Positions 37,116 to 47,564 of a DNA stretch of 64,000 nucleotides are shown here, piece after piece. The stretch's first letter is position 1. The number at the start of each line of letters is the position of its first letter. The notes under the pieces are model-generated. The model was not told the DNA's origin. It did no database searches and saw only the letters and a list, made by a program, of their open reading frames with translations. Origin of the DNA: Marisediminitalea alba (GTDB taxonomy: Bacteria > Pseudomonadota > Gammaproteobacteria > Enterobacterales > Alteromonadaceae); contig NZ_PVNP01000188.1 in assembly GCF_002993365.1 (NCBI RefSeq), positions 51,346-115,345 of the forward strand, in the 5' to 3' direction. Made by a program: the position numbers and the translations under genes.

Positions 37116-38141
37116 ATGCCAGCACAACCTCAATCGCTGTCTTTGGCTCAACTTGCTGAGCAGGTTGGTGGCGATGTCCACGGCGACGGCTCAGTCATGC
37201 TTTGTGGCGTCAGCACCCTGAGCAGTGCAACATCTTCCCAAATTTCATTTTTAACCAACGGTAAGTATCGTTCTCAACTGCAGTCGACTGAAGCAGGGGC
37301 CGTTATTTTGCATCCCAACGAAGCGGAAAACTGTCCGCTGCCCGGCTTATTGCATAACAACCCTCATGCCGCCTTCGCCCGCATAGCACAAATATTTGAT
37401 ACTACACCGGGTGTGGCGGTAGGCCAGCACAAAACAGCCGTAGTGGCCGACTCAGCCAGGCTGGGCGACAACGTAGCCCTCGGACCTTATTGCGTTATCG
37501 AAGATGAAGTAGTGTTGGGCGACAATGTGGTGATTGGCGCACACACGGTGATCAGCCGTGGCTCGCATATTGGCAACGGTTCGGTAATTCATCCTAATGT
37601 TACGGTGTACCATGGCGCTCGTATCGGTCAGCGGGTACGTATTCACAGTCAGACAGTGATTGGTGCAGACGGCTTTGGCTATGCCAACGATGCAGGGACC
37701 TGGTTACCGATTCCGCAAACCGGCTCGGTCGTGATTGGCGATGACAGCCAGATTGGCGCCTCAAGTACCATCGACCGCGGTGCCCTTGACGATACCATTA
37801 TCGGCAAGAACGTGATTATTGATAATCAGGTACAAATCGGCCATAACTGTATTATTGGCGATCACAGCTGTATTTGTGGTGCGACCGGCATCGCCGGCAG
37901 CGCGACCATTGGCAAATATGTCATTATTGCCGGTGGTTGCGGCATAGGTGGTCACTTGACTATCTGCGATAAGGTGCAAATCACCGGTTACACCATGGTC
38001 ATCAGCGACATTAAAGAGCCTGGCGTTTATTCATCCGGTCAACCAGCGATGACCAATCGCGAATGGCGCAAAAATGCGGTGCGTAACCGCCAGTTAGAGC
38101 AACTTTTTGACCGTGTAAAACAGCTGGAAAAGAACGGCTGA
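37116..38141 (+). CDS. lpxD: UDP-3-O-acylglucosamine N-acyltransferase, stand-alone copy
   Basis: 341 aa from ATG 37116, 6 bp after GAAGGA (37104-37109). The N-terminal uridine-binding domain (LAQLAEQVGGDVHGDG... ISFLTNGKY) is followed by a left-handed beta-helix of hexapeptide repeats. The catalytic His lies in QIGHNCIIGDHS, and the C-terminal helix contains LEQLFDRVKQLEKN. LpxD adds the second 3-hydroxyacyl chain in lipid A synthesis. In most Gammaproteobacteria lpxD is in bamA-skp-lpxD-fabZ-lpxA; here it stands alone, so it may be a paralogue with another acyl preference (inference). Confidence 0.92.
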   Translation: MPAQPQSLSLAQLAEQVGGDVHGDGSVMLCGVSTLSSATSSQISFLTNGKYRSQLQSTEAGAVILHPNEAENCPLPGLLHNNPHAAFARIAQIFDTTPGVAVGQHKTAVVADSARLGDNVALGPYCVIEDEVVLGDNVVIGAHTVISRGSHIGNGSVIHPNVTVYHGARIGQRVRIHSQTVIGADGFGYANDAGTWLPIPQTGSVVIGDDSQIGASSTIDRGALDDTIIGKNVIIDNQVQIGHNCIIGDHSCICGATGIAGSATIGKYVIIAGGCGIGGHLTICDKVQITGYTMVISDIKEPGVYSSGQPAMTNREWRKNAVRNRQLEQLFDRVKQLEKNG

Positions 38142-38298
38142 CGTTTGCTATCCAATGGCCTGTCATACTTTCTTTGCATGACGGGCCAGCGCGTCTGAGC
38201 AGGCCGCACCCGCTTAGTGTAACCCGCCGTTGACAGCCACTTTGTGCTATTACTGTTCGGATTTGTCATAAATCAGCCACAAAGCAGTATACATAGCA

Positions 38299-38334
38299 CG
38301 TAAAATGACTAGAATATGCGTCTCTGATTTTACG
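38299..38334. repeat. Inverted repeat around a TAGAAT hexamer upstream of glyA
   Basis: CGTAAAAT (38299-38306) and ATTTTACG (38327-38334) are perfect inverted arms with a 20-bp spacer that contains TAGAAT at 38310, a possible -10. The arrangement resembles an operator or paired half-sites, 29 bp upstream of the glyA start. It does not match PurR or MetR boxes as I know them. Confidence 0.25.
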
Positions 38335-38362
38335 CGACCCCAAAACGCAGTAAGGAGCCTTC

Positions 38363-39619
38363 ATGTTACCGCGCCAAATGAACATTGCCGATTTTGATCC
38401 GGAATTAGCCGCAGCGATTGATAAAGAGAATCAACGCCAGGAACACCACATCGAGCTAATTGCCTCTGAAAACTATTGCAGCCCTCGAGTAATGGAGGCC
38501 CAGGGGTCGCAGTTAACCAATAAATACGCTGAGGGTTATCCTGGTAAGCGTTACTACGGTGGTTGTGAGCACGTAGACATTGTTGAAGACCTAGCCATTG
38601 AGCGTGCCAAGCAACTGTTTGGTGCTGAATACGCCAACGTTCAGCCGCACTCTGGTTCGCAGGCAAACTCTGCCGTCTTTATGGCGTTGCTTAACGCTGG
38701 TGATACCGTACTGGGTATGAGCCTGTCTGAAGGCGGCCACTTAACCCACGGCGCCAGCGTAAACTTCTCTGGTAAAACCTACAATGCAGTGCAGTACGGT
38801 TTAAACGAAGAAACCGGCGAAATTGACTATGAACAGGTTGAGGCGCTGGCTGAAGAGCACAAGCCAAAAATGATCATTGGTGGCTTTTCTGCTTACTCTG
38901 GCATTGTTGACTGGCAACGTTTCCGTGCCATTGCCGATAAAGTAGGTGCCTTCCTATTGGTCGATATGGCTCACGTAGCTGGTTTGGTTGCAGCAGGGGT
39001 ATATCCTAACCCGCTGCCACATGCTCACGTAGTGACTACCACAACGCATAAAACCTTAGCAGGTCCACGCGGTGGTCTGATCCTGTCTGCCTGTGGTGAT
39101 GAAACCATTTATAAAAAGCTTAACAGCTCAGTCTTCCCGGGTAACCAGGGCGGCCCTCTGTGCCACGTTATTGCTGCGAAAGCCGTTGCTTTCAAAGAAG
39201 CTCTTCAGCCAGACTTTAAAGCTTATCAACAGCAAGTCGTTACCAATGCCAAAGCCATGGTAAGCGTGATGCAGGAGCGCGGTTATAAAATCGTTTCTAA
39301 CGGTACCGACAACCACCTGTTCCTGTTAGATCTGATTGATAAAGATATTACTGGTAAAGATGCCGATGCAGCCCTTGGTCGTGCTAACATTACCGTCAAC
39401 AAGAACTCTGTACCGAATGACCCACGTTCACCGTTTGTGACCAGTGGTCTGCGTATCGGTACACCAGCGATTACCCGCCGTGGTTTTGGTGAAATCGAAG
39501 CCAAACAGGTAGCCAGCTGGATTTGTGACGTGCTGGATAATATGGGCGACGAGAGCGTGGTTGAACGCGTTCAGCAAGAAGTGGTTGAGCTGTGCTCACG
39601 CTTCCCGGTATACGCCTAA
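38363..39619 (+). CDS. glyA: Serine hydroxymethyltransferase
   Basis: 418 aa. PLP enzyme interconverting serine and glycine with tetrahydrofolate. Motifs: [64 protein letters not shown] and the PLP lysine in [22 protein letters not shown] at 38351-38356 is a strong ribosome-binding site. The coding sequence uses a noticeably restricted, translation-optimised codon set compared with its neighbours, consistent with high expression. Confidence 0.98.
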   Translation: MLPRQMNIADFDPELAAAIDKENQRQEHHIELIASENYCSPRVMEAQGSQLTNKYAEGYPGKRYYGGCEHVDIVEDLAIERAKQLFGAEYANVQPHSGSQANSAVFMALLNAGDTVLGMSLSEGGHLTHGASVNFSGKTYNAVQYGLNEETGEIDYEQVEALAEEHKPKMIIGGFSAYSGIVDWQRFRAIADKVGAFLLVDMAHVAGLVAAGVYPNPLPHAHVVTTTTHKTLAGPRGGLILSACGDETIYKKLNSSVFPGNQGGPLCHVIAAKAVAFKEALQPDFKAYQQQVVTNAKAMVSVMQERGYKIVSNGTDNHLFLLDLIDKDITGKDADAALGRANITVNKNSVPNDPRSPFVTSGLRIGTPAITRRGFGEIEAKQVASWICDVLDNMGDESVVERVQQEVVELCSRFPVYA

Positions 39620-39629
39620 TCCAGGGAAT

Positions 39630-39660
39630 AACGGCTCAGTAGTTACTGGCTGAGCCGGTT
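39630..39660 (+). terminator. Hairpin between glyA and nrdR
   Basis: GGCTCAG (39633-39639) pairs with CTGAGCC (39650-39656), extended by flanking AAC/GGTT with a one-base bulge. No T-tract follows, so it may attenuate rather than stop transcription into nrdR. Confidence 0.4.
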
Positions 39661-39677
39661 ACTAAGCAGGAGCGTTT

Positions 39678-40127
39678 ATGCATTGTCCCTTTTGTTCTGC
39701 CGAAGAAACCAAGGTTATTGATTCCAGGTTAGTCGCTGAAGGACATCAGGTGCGCCGGCGCCGGGAATGCGCTGAATGCCATGAACGCTTTACCACCTTT
39801 GAGAGCGCCGAGCTGGTAATGCCGCGAGTCATCAAACGCGACGGTACCCGGGAGCCTTTCAACGAAGACAAACTGCGTGCAGGTTTACAACGGGCACTGG
39901 AAAAGCGCCCGGTAAGCACTGAAAAAATCGAGCAGTGTGTATTGCAACTCAAATCAACATTGCGGGCAACCGGCGAGCGGGAAGTCGAAAGCGAATTATT
40001 GGGCAATCTTATTATGGATGCCTTAAAGGAGCTGGATAAAGTGGCTTACGTTCGTTTTGCCTCGGTGTATCGTTCTTTTGAAGATATTAAAGAGTTTGGT
40101 GAAGAGATAGCCAGACTGGGGGATTAA
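39678..40127 (+). CDS. nrdR: Transcriptional repressor NrdR
   Basis: 149 aa. N-terminal zinc ribbon with [16 protein letters not shown] and [17 protein letters not shown] (four Cys), then an ATP-cone domain ([30 protein letters not shown]). NrdR senses ATP/dATP and represses ribonucleotide reductase genes by binding NrdR boxes; none was noticed in this window. It is followed by ribD after 5 bp, a common gammaproteobacterial pairing at the head of the riboflavin-nusB run. Confidence 0.97.
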   Translation: MHCPFCSAEETKVIDSRLVAEGHQVRRRRECAECHERFTTFESAELVMPRVIKRDGTREPFNEDKLRAGLQRALEKRPVSTEKIEQCVLQLKSTLRATGEREVESELLGNLIMDALKELDKVAYVRFASVYRSFEDIKEFGEEIARLGD

Positions 40128-40132
40128 ATCCC

Positions 40133-41266
40133 ATGCAACGCCTCAATCCAAGCCCTGCCCTTGACGAATACTGGATGGCAAAAGCCATTCAACTGGCGGC
40201 AAAAGGGCGCTATACCACCTCTCCCAATCCTCGTGTTGGCTGCGTTATCATTAAAGATGAAATCTGCATTGGCCAGGGTTATCACATTCAGGCTGGCACG
40301 CCGCATGCTGAGGTGCATGCGTTGGTTACCGCAGGTGAAAATGCCCGTGACGCAACTGCCTATGTCACTCTCGAACCCTGTAGCCATACTGGCCGAACGC
40401 CGCCGTGCGCTGATGCGCTGATTAAAGCCGGGGTCGCAAGGGTGGTAGTGGGGATGACCGATCCTAACCCACAGGTAAGTGGCAGTGGCATTGAACGAAT
40501 CAAAGCAGCCGGCATTGCAGTGACCCAGGGTATTTGTTCCGAGCAGGCCAGGGCACTCAACCCGGGATTTATTAAGCGGATGCAACAGAGTTTGCCTTGG
40601 GTAAGAGTTAAATTAGGTGTCAGCCTGGACGGTAAAATAGCGCTGGCTAATGGTGCGAGCAAGTGGATCACCGGGCCGGCGGCGCGCCGTGATGTACAGC
40701 GACTGCGGGCACAAAGCTGCGCGATCATTACCGGCAGTGGTACGGTGATTGCCGATAACCCGAGTATGCTGGTGCGCCCTGAGCAGGCCGAACTCGACAA
40801 TTATCCGCTTTCCACAGTACGTCAACCGTTGCGGGTGGTGATTGATTCGCAGGAAAGACTCACGCCAAACTGGCTGATGTTTAACGATGGCCACCCGGTA
40901 TTGCTGGTGAACCAGCATTTTCGAGCGGGGTTTAGTCAGGACGTTGAGCAGTGTCAGTTACCGTTATCCGCAGCAGGAAAAATCGATTTACATCTGCTGC
41001 TCGCTGAACTGGCTGAGCGCGGTATTAATGAAGTTTTAGTGGAGTCTGGTGCCGGCCTGGCCGGGGCCTTTATGGCCAATGGGCTGGTGGATGAGTTGAT
41101 TGTTTACCAGGCGCCGAAACTGCTTGGCGACAAAGGTGTATCGATGCTTACCCTGCCGGACTATGCCCAGGTAAGTGAGACGCCGGACTTGAAATTAACC
41201 GACATCAGACATATAGCAGAAGACATCCGGTTGACCTACCAATTAGCCGTCGACAAATCATCATAA
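40133..41266 (+). CDS. ribD: Bifunctional riboflavin biosynthesis deaminase/reductase RibD
   Basis: 377 aa. N-terminal zinc deaminase: HAEVHAL (catalytic Glu) and PCSHTGRTPPCADAL. C-terminal NADPH-dependent reductase: WVRVKLGVSLDGKIALANGASKWITG, VVIDSQERLTPN, EVLVESGAGLAGAF and ELIVYQAPKLLG. It performs steps 2 and 3 from GTP-derived pyrimidine toward riboflavin. ATG at 40133 lies 5 bp after nrdR; ribE follows. Confidence 0.97.
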   Translation: MQRLNPSPALDEYWMAKAIQLAAKGRYTTSPNPRVGCVIIKDEICIGQGYHIQAGTPHAEVHALVTAGENARDATAYVTLEPCSHTGRTPPCADALIKAGVARVVVGMTDPNPQVSGSGIERIKAAGIAVTQGICSEQARALNPGFIKRMQQSLPWVRVKLGVSLDGKIALANGASKWITGPAARRDVQRLRAQSCAIITGSGTVIADNPSMLVRPEQAELDNYPLSTVRQPLRVVIDSQERLTPNWLMFNDGHPVLLVNQHFRAGFSQDVEQCQLPLSAAGKIDLHLLLAELAERGINEVLVESGAGLAGAFMANGLVDELIVYQAPKLLGDKGVSMLTLPDYAQVSETPDLKLTDIRHIAEDIRLTYQLAVDKSS

Positions 41267-41284
41267 AGAACACGAGAAGACATT

Positions 41285-41944
41285 ATGTTCACTGGAATTA
41301 TTGAAGCGCTCGGAACCATCGAATCCATGGTCGACCAGGGCGAGTCCATTCGTCTTAAAGTTGGCGTGGGTAAGCTGGATATGTCCGACGTGGCACTGGG
41401 AGACAGCATTGCTACCAATGGCGTTTGTCTCACCGTTGTCGATTTCAGCTCGCATCATTATAGTGCGGACGTTTCTGCCGAGACTATCCGCCTGACCGGT
41501 TTTGCCCAGTATAAACCGGGCACCAAGGTAAATCTGGAGAAAGCGATGCAGGTAAGCTCGCGCTTCGGCGGGCATATTGTCTCCGGCCACGTTGATGGTG
41601 TGGGCGAAGTGTCCCGCATTATTCAACACAGCGATTACGTAGAAATTTGGATCGACGCGCCGGATGATCTGGCTAAATATATTGCCCACAAGGGCAGCAT
41701 CACGGTTGATGGCGTTAGTCTCACCGTAAACAAAGTGAACGGCAGCGAGTTTATGCTATGGATCATTCCCCATACGCTGCAGGAAACGGTGCTGGGCACT
41801 TATAAAACCGGTACCAGAGTGAATTTAGAAGTGGACGTTATCGCCCGCTATCTGGAGCGACTGATGCTAGGCGACAAAGCCGCCAGCAAAAAAAATGATA
41901 TCAGTCTGGAATTTCTCGCCGAACACGGCTATCTAAAAAAATAA
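41285..41944 (+). CDS. ribE: Riboflavin synthase alpha chain
   Basis: 219 aa with two internally similar lumazine-binding halves: [41 protein letters not shown], and [43 protein letters not shown]. It dismutates two 6,7-dimethyl-8-ribityllumazine molecules into riboflavin. The C-terminal helix ([17 protein letters not shown]) ends the protein. AGAAGA before ATG at 41285 serves as ribosome-binding site. Operon member between ribD and ribBX. Confidence 0.97.
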   Translation: MFTGIIEALGTIESMVDQGESIRLKVGVGKLDMSDVALGDSIATNGVCLTVVDFSSHHYSADVSAETIRLTGFAQYKPGTKVNLEKAMQVSSRFGGHIVSGHVDGVGEVSRIIQHSDYVEIWIDAPDDLAKYIAHKGSITVDGVSLTVNKVNGSEFMLWIIPHTLQETVLGTYKTGTRVNLEVDVIARYLERLMLGDKAASKKNDISLEFLAEHGYLKK

Positions 41945-41964
41945 CCCTACAAGACTTAATATTT

Positions 41965-43065
41965 ATGGCACTAAATAGCACCGCTGAAATAATCGAAGAC
42001 ATCAAGCAAGGCAAGATGGTTATCCTGATGGATGACGAAGATCGCGAAAACGAAGGCGATATCATCATGGCTGCTGAGCATGTTACTCCCGAAGCCATTA
42101 ACTTCATGGTAAAACACGCCCGTGGTCTGGTGTGTTTGCCCATGACGGCAGAGCGCTGTCAGCGTTTAAATCTGCCGTTGATGGTCGACCTGAATAAAGC
42201 CCAGTTTTCGACTAACTTTACGGTTTCTATTGAAGCCGCAGAGGGGGTTACCACCGGCATTTCTGCTGCCGACCGGGCTACAACCATTCTGGCTGCTGTA
42301 GCGAAGGACGCTCAGGCCAAAGACATTGTCCAACCGGGGCATATCTTTCCGCTCATTGCTAAAGAAGGCGGTGTCCTTAACCGCGCAGGTCACACCGAAG
42401 CCGGTGTGGATCTGGCACGACTAGCCGGTTGCGAGCCCGCGGCGGTGATTGTTGAAGTATTAAATGATGACGGCAGCATGGCCCGCCGACCCCAGCTTGA
42501 AGCGTTCGCCGCCGAACATGATATTAAAATCGGTACGATTGCCGATTTAATTGAATACCGTAATCTTAACGAAACCACGATTAAGAAGGTATCCAGTTGT
42601 CAGCTACCTACTCAATACGGCGAGTTTGAGCTACATACCTTTAAGGATGTTATCGACAACCAACTGCATTTTGCTCTCAAGAAAGGTGATATTCAGGCTG
42701 AAGCGCCCACGCTGGTAAGGGTTCACTTGCATAACACCCTTAGCGACCTGCTGGGCTCTACCCGTGGGATTTCCCGCTCGATGACTTTACCTGATGCCAT
42801 GGAGCAAATTGCCGAGGAAGGTGGTGTGCTGGTTTTGCTGGGTAAAGAGGAAGACCTGGAGTCTCAATTACAACGCTTTGCAGCAGAAGATCGCGGCGAG
42901 CAACCGGTAGGCAAAAACTGGCAGGGGTCATCGCGTACAGTAGGTGTGGGAAGTCAGATTCTGGCCGCCATGGGCGTGCAAAAAATGCGTTTATTAAGTA
43001 AACCCATTAAATATCACGCGCTTTCCGGATTTGGCCTCGAAGTTGTTGAGTATATTCACGACTAA
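41965..43065 (+). CDS. ribBX: 3,4-dihydroxy-2-butanone-4-phosphate synthase with degenerate GCH II-like domain (RibBX type)
   Basis: 366 aa. The N-terminal DHBP synthase domain is intact: [24 protein letters not shown], the [24 protein letters not shown] block and [13 protein letters not shown]. The C-terminal half aligns in outline with GTP cyclohydrolase II ([47 protein letters not shown]). However, it lacks the three zinc-binding cysteines (CxxD...FGSxxCDC) and the catalytic region of real RibA. It should therefore supply only the butanone phosphate; a separate ribA must exist elsewhere. The same hybrid is known in Shewanella as RibBX. Confidence 0.9.
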   Translation: MALNSTAEIIEDIKQGKMVILMDDEDRENEGDIIMAAEHVTPEAINFMVKHARGLVCLPMTAERCQRLNLPLMVDLNKAQFSTNFTVSIEAAEGVTTGISAADRATTILAAVAKDAQAKDIVQPGHIFPLIAKEGGVLNRAGHTEAGVDLARLAGCEPAAVIVEVLNDDGSMARRPQLEAFAAEHDIKIGTIADLIEYRNLNETTIKKVSSCQLPTQYGEFELHTFKDVIDNQLHFALKKGDIQAEAPTLVRVHLHNTLSDLLGSTRGISRSMTLPDAMEQIAEEGGVLVLLGKEEDLESQLQRFAAEDRGEQPVGKNWQGSSRTVGVGSQILAAMGVQKMRLLSKPIKYHALSGFGLEVVEYIHD

Positions 43066-43068
43066 CGA

Positions 43069-43096
43069 TTGGGTTTTGGCGCTGTTGTGGTATACT
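43069..43096 (+). promoter_or_regulatory. Internal promoter upstream of ribH
   Basis: TTGGGT (43069-43074), 16-bp spacer, TATACT (43091-43096), the latter preceded by TGG to give an extended -10. It lies in the 72-bp gap before ribH and could drive ribH-nusB-thiL-pgpA separately. Confidence 0.55.
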
Positions 43097-43137
43097 TCGC
43101 GCCGTTTTTGACACGGGATTCATACGGGATTTGGGCT

Positions 43138-43614
43138 ATGCAGGTTATCGAAGGTAATATTCGCGCAACAGGTAAGAAATTTGCCATTGTTGTTTCACGT
43201 TTTAACAGCTTTGTAGTAGAAAGTTTGTTAGAAGGCGCACTGGACACGCTGGAGCGTCATGGTGAAGTCAGTGATGGAGATGTCACGCTGGTTCGTGTAC
43301 CTGGCGCTTACGAGCTGCCGGTAGCAGCGAAAAAATTAGCTGAATCTAAAAAGTTCGACGCCATTATTGCCTTAGGCGCCGTGATCCGTGGCGGTACACC
43401 GCACTTTGATTTTGTTGCGGGTGAGTGCAATAAGGGCCTGGCCCAGGTGTCACTGGAATACGGTTTACCCGTGTCTTTTGGTGTGATCACCACAGACTCA
43501 ATCGAACAAGCCATTGAGCGTTCAGGTACCAAAGCCGGTAACAAAGGCTCTGAAGCTGCCCTGGGTGCGCTTGAAATGGTGAATGTGATGTCTGCCCTAG
43601 ACGATCTGGCATAA
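43138..43614 (+). CDS. ribH: 6,7-dimethyl-8-ribityllumazine synthase
   Basis: 158 aa from ATG 43138, giving the family start [23 protein letters not shown]; the open frame upstream overlaps the promoter candidate. Further motifs: [47 protein letters not shown] and [25 protein letters not shown]. It condenses the RibD/Pyrp2 product with dihydroxybutanone phosphate from RibBX. nusB follows after 10 bp. Confidence 0.98.
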   Translation: MQVIEGNIRATGKKFAIVVSRFNSFVVESLLEGALDTLERHGEVSDGDVTLVRVPGAYELPVAAKKLAESKKFDAIIALGAVIRGGTPHFDFVAGECNKGLAQVSLEYGLPVSFGVITTDSIEQAIERSGTKAGNKGSEAALGALEMVNVMSALDDLA

Positions 43615-43624
43615 GGAAACTAAC

Positions 43625-44047
43625 GTGAAAGTTTCTCCTCGCCGTCGGGCCCGTGAAATAGCGCTGCAAGGCGTTTACTCCTGGCAAATGACCCAAAACC
43701 AGATCGACCAGATTGAACTCGCTCTGGCGACCAGCAATGACATGAAAAAAGTGGATATGAACTATTTTCAGTCTTTGCTGCGTGGGGTAGTGCGCAGTGC
43801 GTCTCAGTTAGACAGCACTATTAAGCCTTATCTGGGCCGTTTGCCCGAAGAACTGGATCCTATCGAAAAAGCGATTTTACGGTTAGCCACTTATGAACTA
43901 ACCGAACAAATCGATGTCCCATACAAAGTAATTATCAACGAGGCCATAGAACTGGCCAAATCTTTTGGCGCCGAAGACAGCCACAAGTTTGTGAATGGTG
44001 CGCTGGACAAAGCGGTGAAAACCCTGCGTCCTCATGAGCGCGGCTAA
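43625..44047 (+). CDS. nusB: Transcription antitermination protein NusB
   Basis: 140 aa, GTG start at 43625 behind AAGGAAAC. All-helical protein with [41 protein letters not shown] and [27 protein letters not shown]. It binds boxA RNA with NusE (S10) in rRNA antitermination. Conserved ribH-nusB-thiL order. Confidence 0.97.
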   Translation: MKVSPRRRAREIALQGVYSWQMTQNQIDQIELALATSNDMKKVDMNYFQSLLRGVVRSASQLDSTIKPYLGRLPEELDPIEKAILRLATYELTEQIDVPYKVIINEAIELAKSFGAEDSHKFVNGALDKAVKTLRPHERG

Positions 44048-44112
44048 GCCAGCTACCGTTGAAATCAGGGCAGGATGCCCTTCTTTTAAATTTCTCAACT
44101 TTCCGGATTACT

Positions 44113-45078
44113 GTGAAAGAGTTTGATCTGATAAAACAGTACTTTGCTCAACGTGGTCACGTTAGAAAAGACGTGATCCTCGGGATTGGCGATGATTGTG
44201 CTGTGACCAAAGTACCCGATAACCAACATCTCGCTATAACCACTGACACGCTGATCAGCGGCGTTCATTTTCTCTCCGATGCACCCGCGCGCTCCGTCGC
44301 TTATAAGGCAGTAGCGGTTAATCTGAGTGACCTGGCGTCCTCCGGAGCAGAGCCTGCGTGGATTAGTTTGTCGCTGTCGTTGCCGTCATATGATGAAAAT
44401 TGGATAAATGAATTCGTTAATGGTCTGTACGAGCTAACCGAGTATTATTCGGTGCAACTGATTGGTGGCGATACGGTTACCGGACCACTGGCATTAACCA
44501 TTACTGCCCAGGGCTTTGTGCCACCAGACACCGAGTTACGTCGCAGCAATGCCAAGCCCGGCGACTGGATTTATGTTACCGGCAATCTCGGCGATGCTGG
44601 CGCTGGTCTGGATATCCTTAAAGGCGAAATCGAAGCCGTTGGCGAGCACCGTGATTACCTGATTAATCGTCATTATTATCCCACTCCCAGAGTAATGGCA
44701 GGCACCTCCCTGCGCCGTACAGCAAATGCCTGTATCGACGTGTCTGACGGTCTGGTATCTGATTTAGGCCATATTCTCAAGATGTCTGGCTGTGGTGCCA
44801 CTGTACATGTTGACCGATTGCCCGTGTCATCGGCTTTGTTTGAAACCGTGGGGGCCCAGCAGGCCTACCGATACGCGCTGGCGGCTGGCGATGATTACGA
44901 ACTGGTCTTTACTGTGAACGAAGAGCAGCGTGGTAATCTGGAAACCTCACTGACTAACGCTAATGTGAAAGCAACCTGTATTGGCCAGGTCAATGGTTAT
45001 GCTGGTCAGCTGGACCTGAAATTGTACGATGAAAAATACGTGCTCAATGAAAGCACTGGCTACGAGCACGAGTTTTAA
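44113..45078 (+). CDS. thiL: Thiamine-monophosphate kinase
   Basis: 321 aa from GTG 44113, which matches the usual EFDLI start; the longer frame from 44059 adds non-conserved residues. Motifs: GIGDDCAV, ITTDTLISGVHF, YKAVAVNLSDLASSGAEPAW, QLIGGDTVTGPL, CIDVSDGLVSDLGHI and ALAAGDDYELVFTV. It phosphorylates thiamine monophosphate to the pyrophosphate cofactor, which the Dxs enzyme encoded nearby needs. The stop shares bases with the pgpA start (TAATG). Confidence 0.97.
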   Translation: MKEFDLIKQYFAQRGHVRKDVILGIGDDCAVTKVPDNQHLAITTDTLISGVHFLSDAPARSVAYKAVAVNLSDLASSGAEPAWISLSLSLPSYDENWINEFVNGLYELTEYYSVQLIGGDTVTGPLALTITAQGFVPPDTELRRSNAKPGDWIYVTGNLGDAGAGLDILKGEIEAVGEHRDYLINRHYYPTPRVMAGTSLRRTANACIDVSDGLVSDLGHILKMSGCGATVHVDRLPVSSALFETVGAQQAYRYALAAGDDYELVFTVNEEQRGNLETSLTNANVKATCIGQVNGYAGQLDLKLYDEKYVLNESTGYEHEF

Positions 45079-45563
45079 TGGATAAAGCGCTACGTAAGCG
45101 GGTCTCAATGAAAAATCCGGTGCACTTTCTGGCCCTGGGGTTTGGCAGTGGTTTAATCCCCCTGATGCCAGGTACTTTTGGCTCGCTGGCGGCATTGCCA
45201 TTGCTCATCCCGTTTATCTGGCTTTCCCCCTTCGCACTGATGATTGCCGCGGTGCTTGCCAGTGTTGTCGGCATTTATTTGTGCGGTAAAACCGCAGATG
45301 ACATGCAGGTGCACGACCACGGCTCCATTGTCTGGGACGAGGTGGCCGGCATCTTACTCACCTTCTTATGGGTGCCACTATCGCCACTTACTGTGTTGTT
45401 AGGCTTTGTGTTGTTCCGCTTCTTCGATATTTTAAAACCCTGGCCAATCAAACCCATTGATAAGTACCTGGCCGGTGGGTTGGGTATTATGCTGGATGAC
45501 GTTGTGGCGGGCATCATGGCTTGTGCCAGCCTGCATGCGATTTTACTGCTCACCGGCCTTTAG
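45078..45563 (+). CDS. pgpA: Phosphatidylglycerophosphatase A
   Basis: 161 aa inner-membrane phosphatase producing phosphatidylglycerol. Conserved polar blocks GFGSGLIPLMPGTFGSLAALP, HDHGSIVWDEVAGILLT, FRFFDILKPWPI and LGIMLDDVVAGIMA alternate with hydrophobic helices. Last gene of the run beginning at nrdR. The 97-bp gap to the convergent dxs shows no hairpin that I can identify. Confidence 0.96.
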   Translation: MDKALRKRVSMKNPVHFLALGFGSGLIPLMPGTFGSLAALPLLIPFIWLSPFALMIAAVLASVVGIYLCGKTADDMQVHDHGSIVWDEVAGILLTFLWVPLSPLTVLLGFVLFRFFDILKPWPIKPIDKYLAGGLGIMLDDVVAGIMACASLHAILLLTGL

Positions 45564-45660
45564 TTTGCTACAGCGTACTGTCAGTCAAAGAGCTATAAGC
45601 GATTAATTCATTATTAGGCGCGGTAAATGCGGCAACGTTTGCACGCTGCCAGTCAGGTGC

Positions 45661-47523
45661 TCAAGATAGGTAGTCGTTTACCCGGGCAATAATACCGGTG
45701 CTATCAAGGCCAAGCTCGGCGTACATCTCCTCCTGGGTGCCCTGCAGAATAAAGCTGTCAGGCAAGCCAAGAGTCAGCACATCGGTTTTTAACCGGGTTT
45801 GCATCACGTACTCGCTTACCGCGCTACCTGCACCACCCATAATGCAACCGTCTTCCAGTGTCACGAAGCATTCGTGATCGGCTTTCAGGGTGTTGAGAAC
45901 GTCGGTATCCAAAGGTTTCACAAACCGCATGTCTATCAGCGTGGCATCCAGCTCCTCGGCTGCTGCTTCGGCAAACGGCAGTAACGTACCAAAGTTTAAC
46001 AGCGCAATTTTTTTACCCGTTCGCAGTGTCCGGCTTTTACCGAGTGGCAGGGCCGTCATGGATTCTTCCGGGCTAATGCCTTTGCCGGCTCCGCGCGGGT
46101 ATCTCACAGCCGCCGGGGCGTTGGCCATATGACCGGTATAAAGCATCTGCCGACACTCGTTTTCATCCGACGGCGTCATAACAATCATATTTGGAATACA
46201 GCGCAGGAAAGCAATATCGAAGGCACCCTGGTGAGTTGGGCCGTCCGCGCCAACAATACCCGCACGGTCGATGGCAAATAATACCGGTAAATTCTGTAAG
46301 GCGACGTCGTGAATCAGCTGATCATAAGCTCGCTGTAAAAACGTTGAGTAAATGGCGACTACCGGGTTCAGCCCATCTTTGGCCATACCGGCACCCAGAG
46401 TGACGGCATGTTGTTCGGCAATCGCCACATCGAAATACTGTTCGGGGAATTGCTGCGAAAAGGCAACCATGCCTGAGCCTTCACGCATCGCGGGCGTAAT
46501 GGCCATTAACTTGGGATCCTGTTTAGCCATATCGCACAACCAGTTGCCAAAGATAGCCGAAAAAGTGGGCTTGGATGCCTTGGCTTTTGGCAAGGTCTGG
46601 TCGGCCGGATTGAACTTCGGCACGGCATGAAATTTAATCGGGTCTTTTTCAGCTTCGGGGTAGCCTTTACCTTTGCGGGTGACCACATGCAGCAGTTGTG
46701 GGCCCTTAAATTTACGCATATTACGTAAAGTGTCGACCACACCGTTGATGTCATGGCCATCAATGGGGCCAATGTAATTAAAGCCCAGCTCTTCAAAAAT
46801 GGTGCCCGGCACAACCATGCCTTTAATATGCTCTTCAGCGCGGCTGGCAAATTCTTTGATGGGGGGGACATTACTCAGCAGCTTTTTGCCACCGTCGCGA
46901 ATACTGTTAAACAGATTGCCGGTTAACAGGCGGGCCAGGTGGCTGTTTAATGCGCCGACGTTCTCGGAAATCGACATTTCATTATCATTCAGCACTACCA
47001 CTAAATCTTTGCTGATATCGCCGGCGTGGTTCATAGCCTCAAAGGCCATCCCGGCGGTCATTGCACCGTCACCAATAACAGCTACCACCTTGCGGCCCTG
47101 CTGTTCTTTGTCGGCGGCTATAGCCATGCCTAGTGCGGCACTGATTGAGGTCGATGAATGACCCACCGCAAAGGTGTCGAATTCACTTTCCGGCGGCCAT
47201 GGGAAAGGATGTAATCCGTCTTTTTTACGGATGGTCGACATTTGTTCGGCGCGGCCGGTAAGAATTTTATGCGGGTATGCCTGATGACCCACATCCCAGA
47301 TCAACCTGTCGAAGGGCGTGTTGTAGATATAATGCAGCGCCACGGTAAGTTCAACGGTGCCAAGACCGGAGGCAAAATGACCACTGCTCTGACTGACACA
47401 GGTAAGCAGGTACTGGCGAAGTTCGTCAGCCAGGGGCCGCAGTTTGTCCTGAGGAAGCTTACGTAATGCTTCGGGAGAACGGGCCAGAGCAAGAGTAGGG
47501 TAGTGCGCTAAATCTAGAGTCAT
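45661..47523 (-). CDS. dxs: 1-deoxy-D-xylulose-5-phosphate synthase
   Basis: 620 aa thiamine-diphosphate enzyme, first step of the MEP pathway. Motifs: [42 protein letters not shown] in pieces, the ThDP loop [20 protein letters not shown] with [50 protein letters not shown] region and [18 protein letters not shown]. Third gene of xseB-ispA-dxs on the minus strand, 41 bp after ispA. Confidence 0.98.
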   Translation of the reverse strand: MTLDLAHYPTLALARSPEALRKLPQDKLRPLADELRQYLLTCVSQSSGHFASGLGTVELTVALHYIYNTPFDRLIWDVGHQAYPHKILTGRAEQMSTIRKKDGLHPFPWPPESEFDTFAVGHSSTSISAALGMAIAADKEQQGRKVVAVIGDGAMTAGMAFEAMNHAGDISKDLVVVLNDNEMSISENVGALNSHLARLLTGNLFNSIRDGGKKLLSNVPPIKEFASRAEEHIKGMVVPGTIFEELGFNYIGPIDGHDINGVVDTLRNMRKFKGPQLLHVVTRKGKGYPEAEKDPIKFHAVPKFNPADQTLPKAKASKPTFSAIFGNWLCDMAKQDPKLMAITPAMREGSGMVAFSQQFPEQYFDVAIAEQHAVTLGAGMAKDGLNPVVAIYSTFLQRAYDQLIHDVALQNLPVLFAIDRAGIVGADGPTHQGAFDIAFLRCIPNMIVMTPSDENECRQMLYTGHMANAPAAVRYPRGAGKGISPEESMTALPLGKSRTLRTGKKIALLNFGTLLPFAEAAAEELDATLIDMRFVKPLDTDVLNTLKADHECFVTLEDGCIMGGAGSAVSEYVMQTRLKTDVLTLGLPDSFILQGTQEEMYAELGLDSTGIIARVNDYLS

Positions 47524-47564
47524 TATTTATTATTCTGATACGTTATGCGGGTACGTCGCGGCCG

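Noticed and set aside
38230..38258. TTGACA at 38230 as the -35 of a glyA promoter
   Set aside because: No -10-like hexamer at 16-18 bp distance.
40133..41284. FMN riboswitch (RFN element) for the riboflavin genes
   Set aside because: Gaps before ribD (5 bp), ribE (18 bp), ribBX (20 bp) and ribH (72 bp) are too short, and no RFN core was seen upstream of nrdR.
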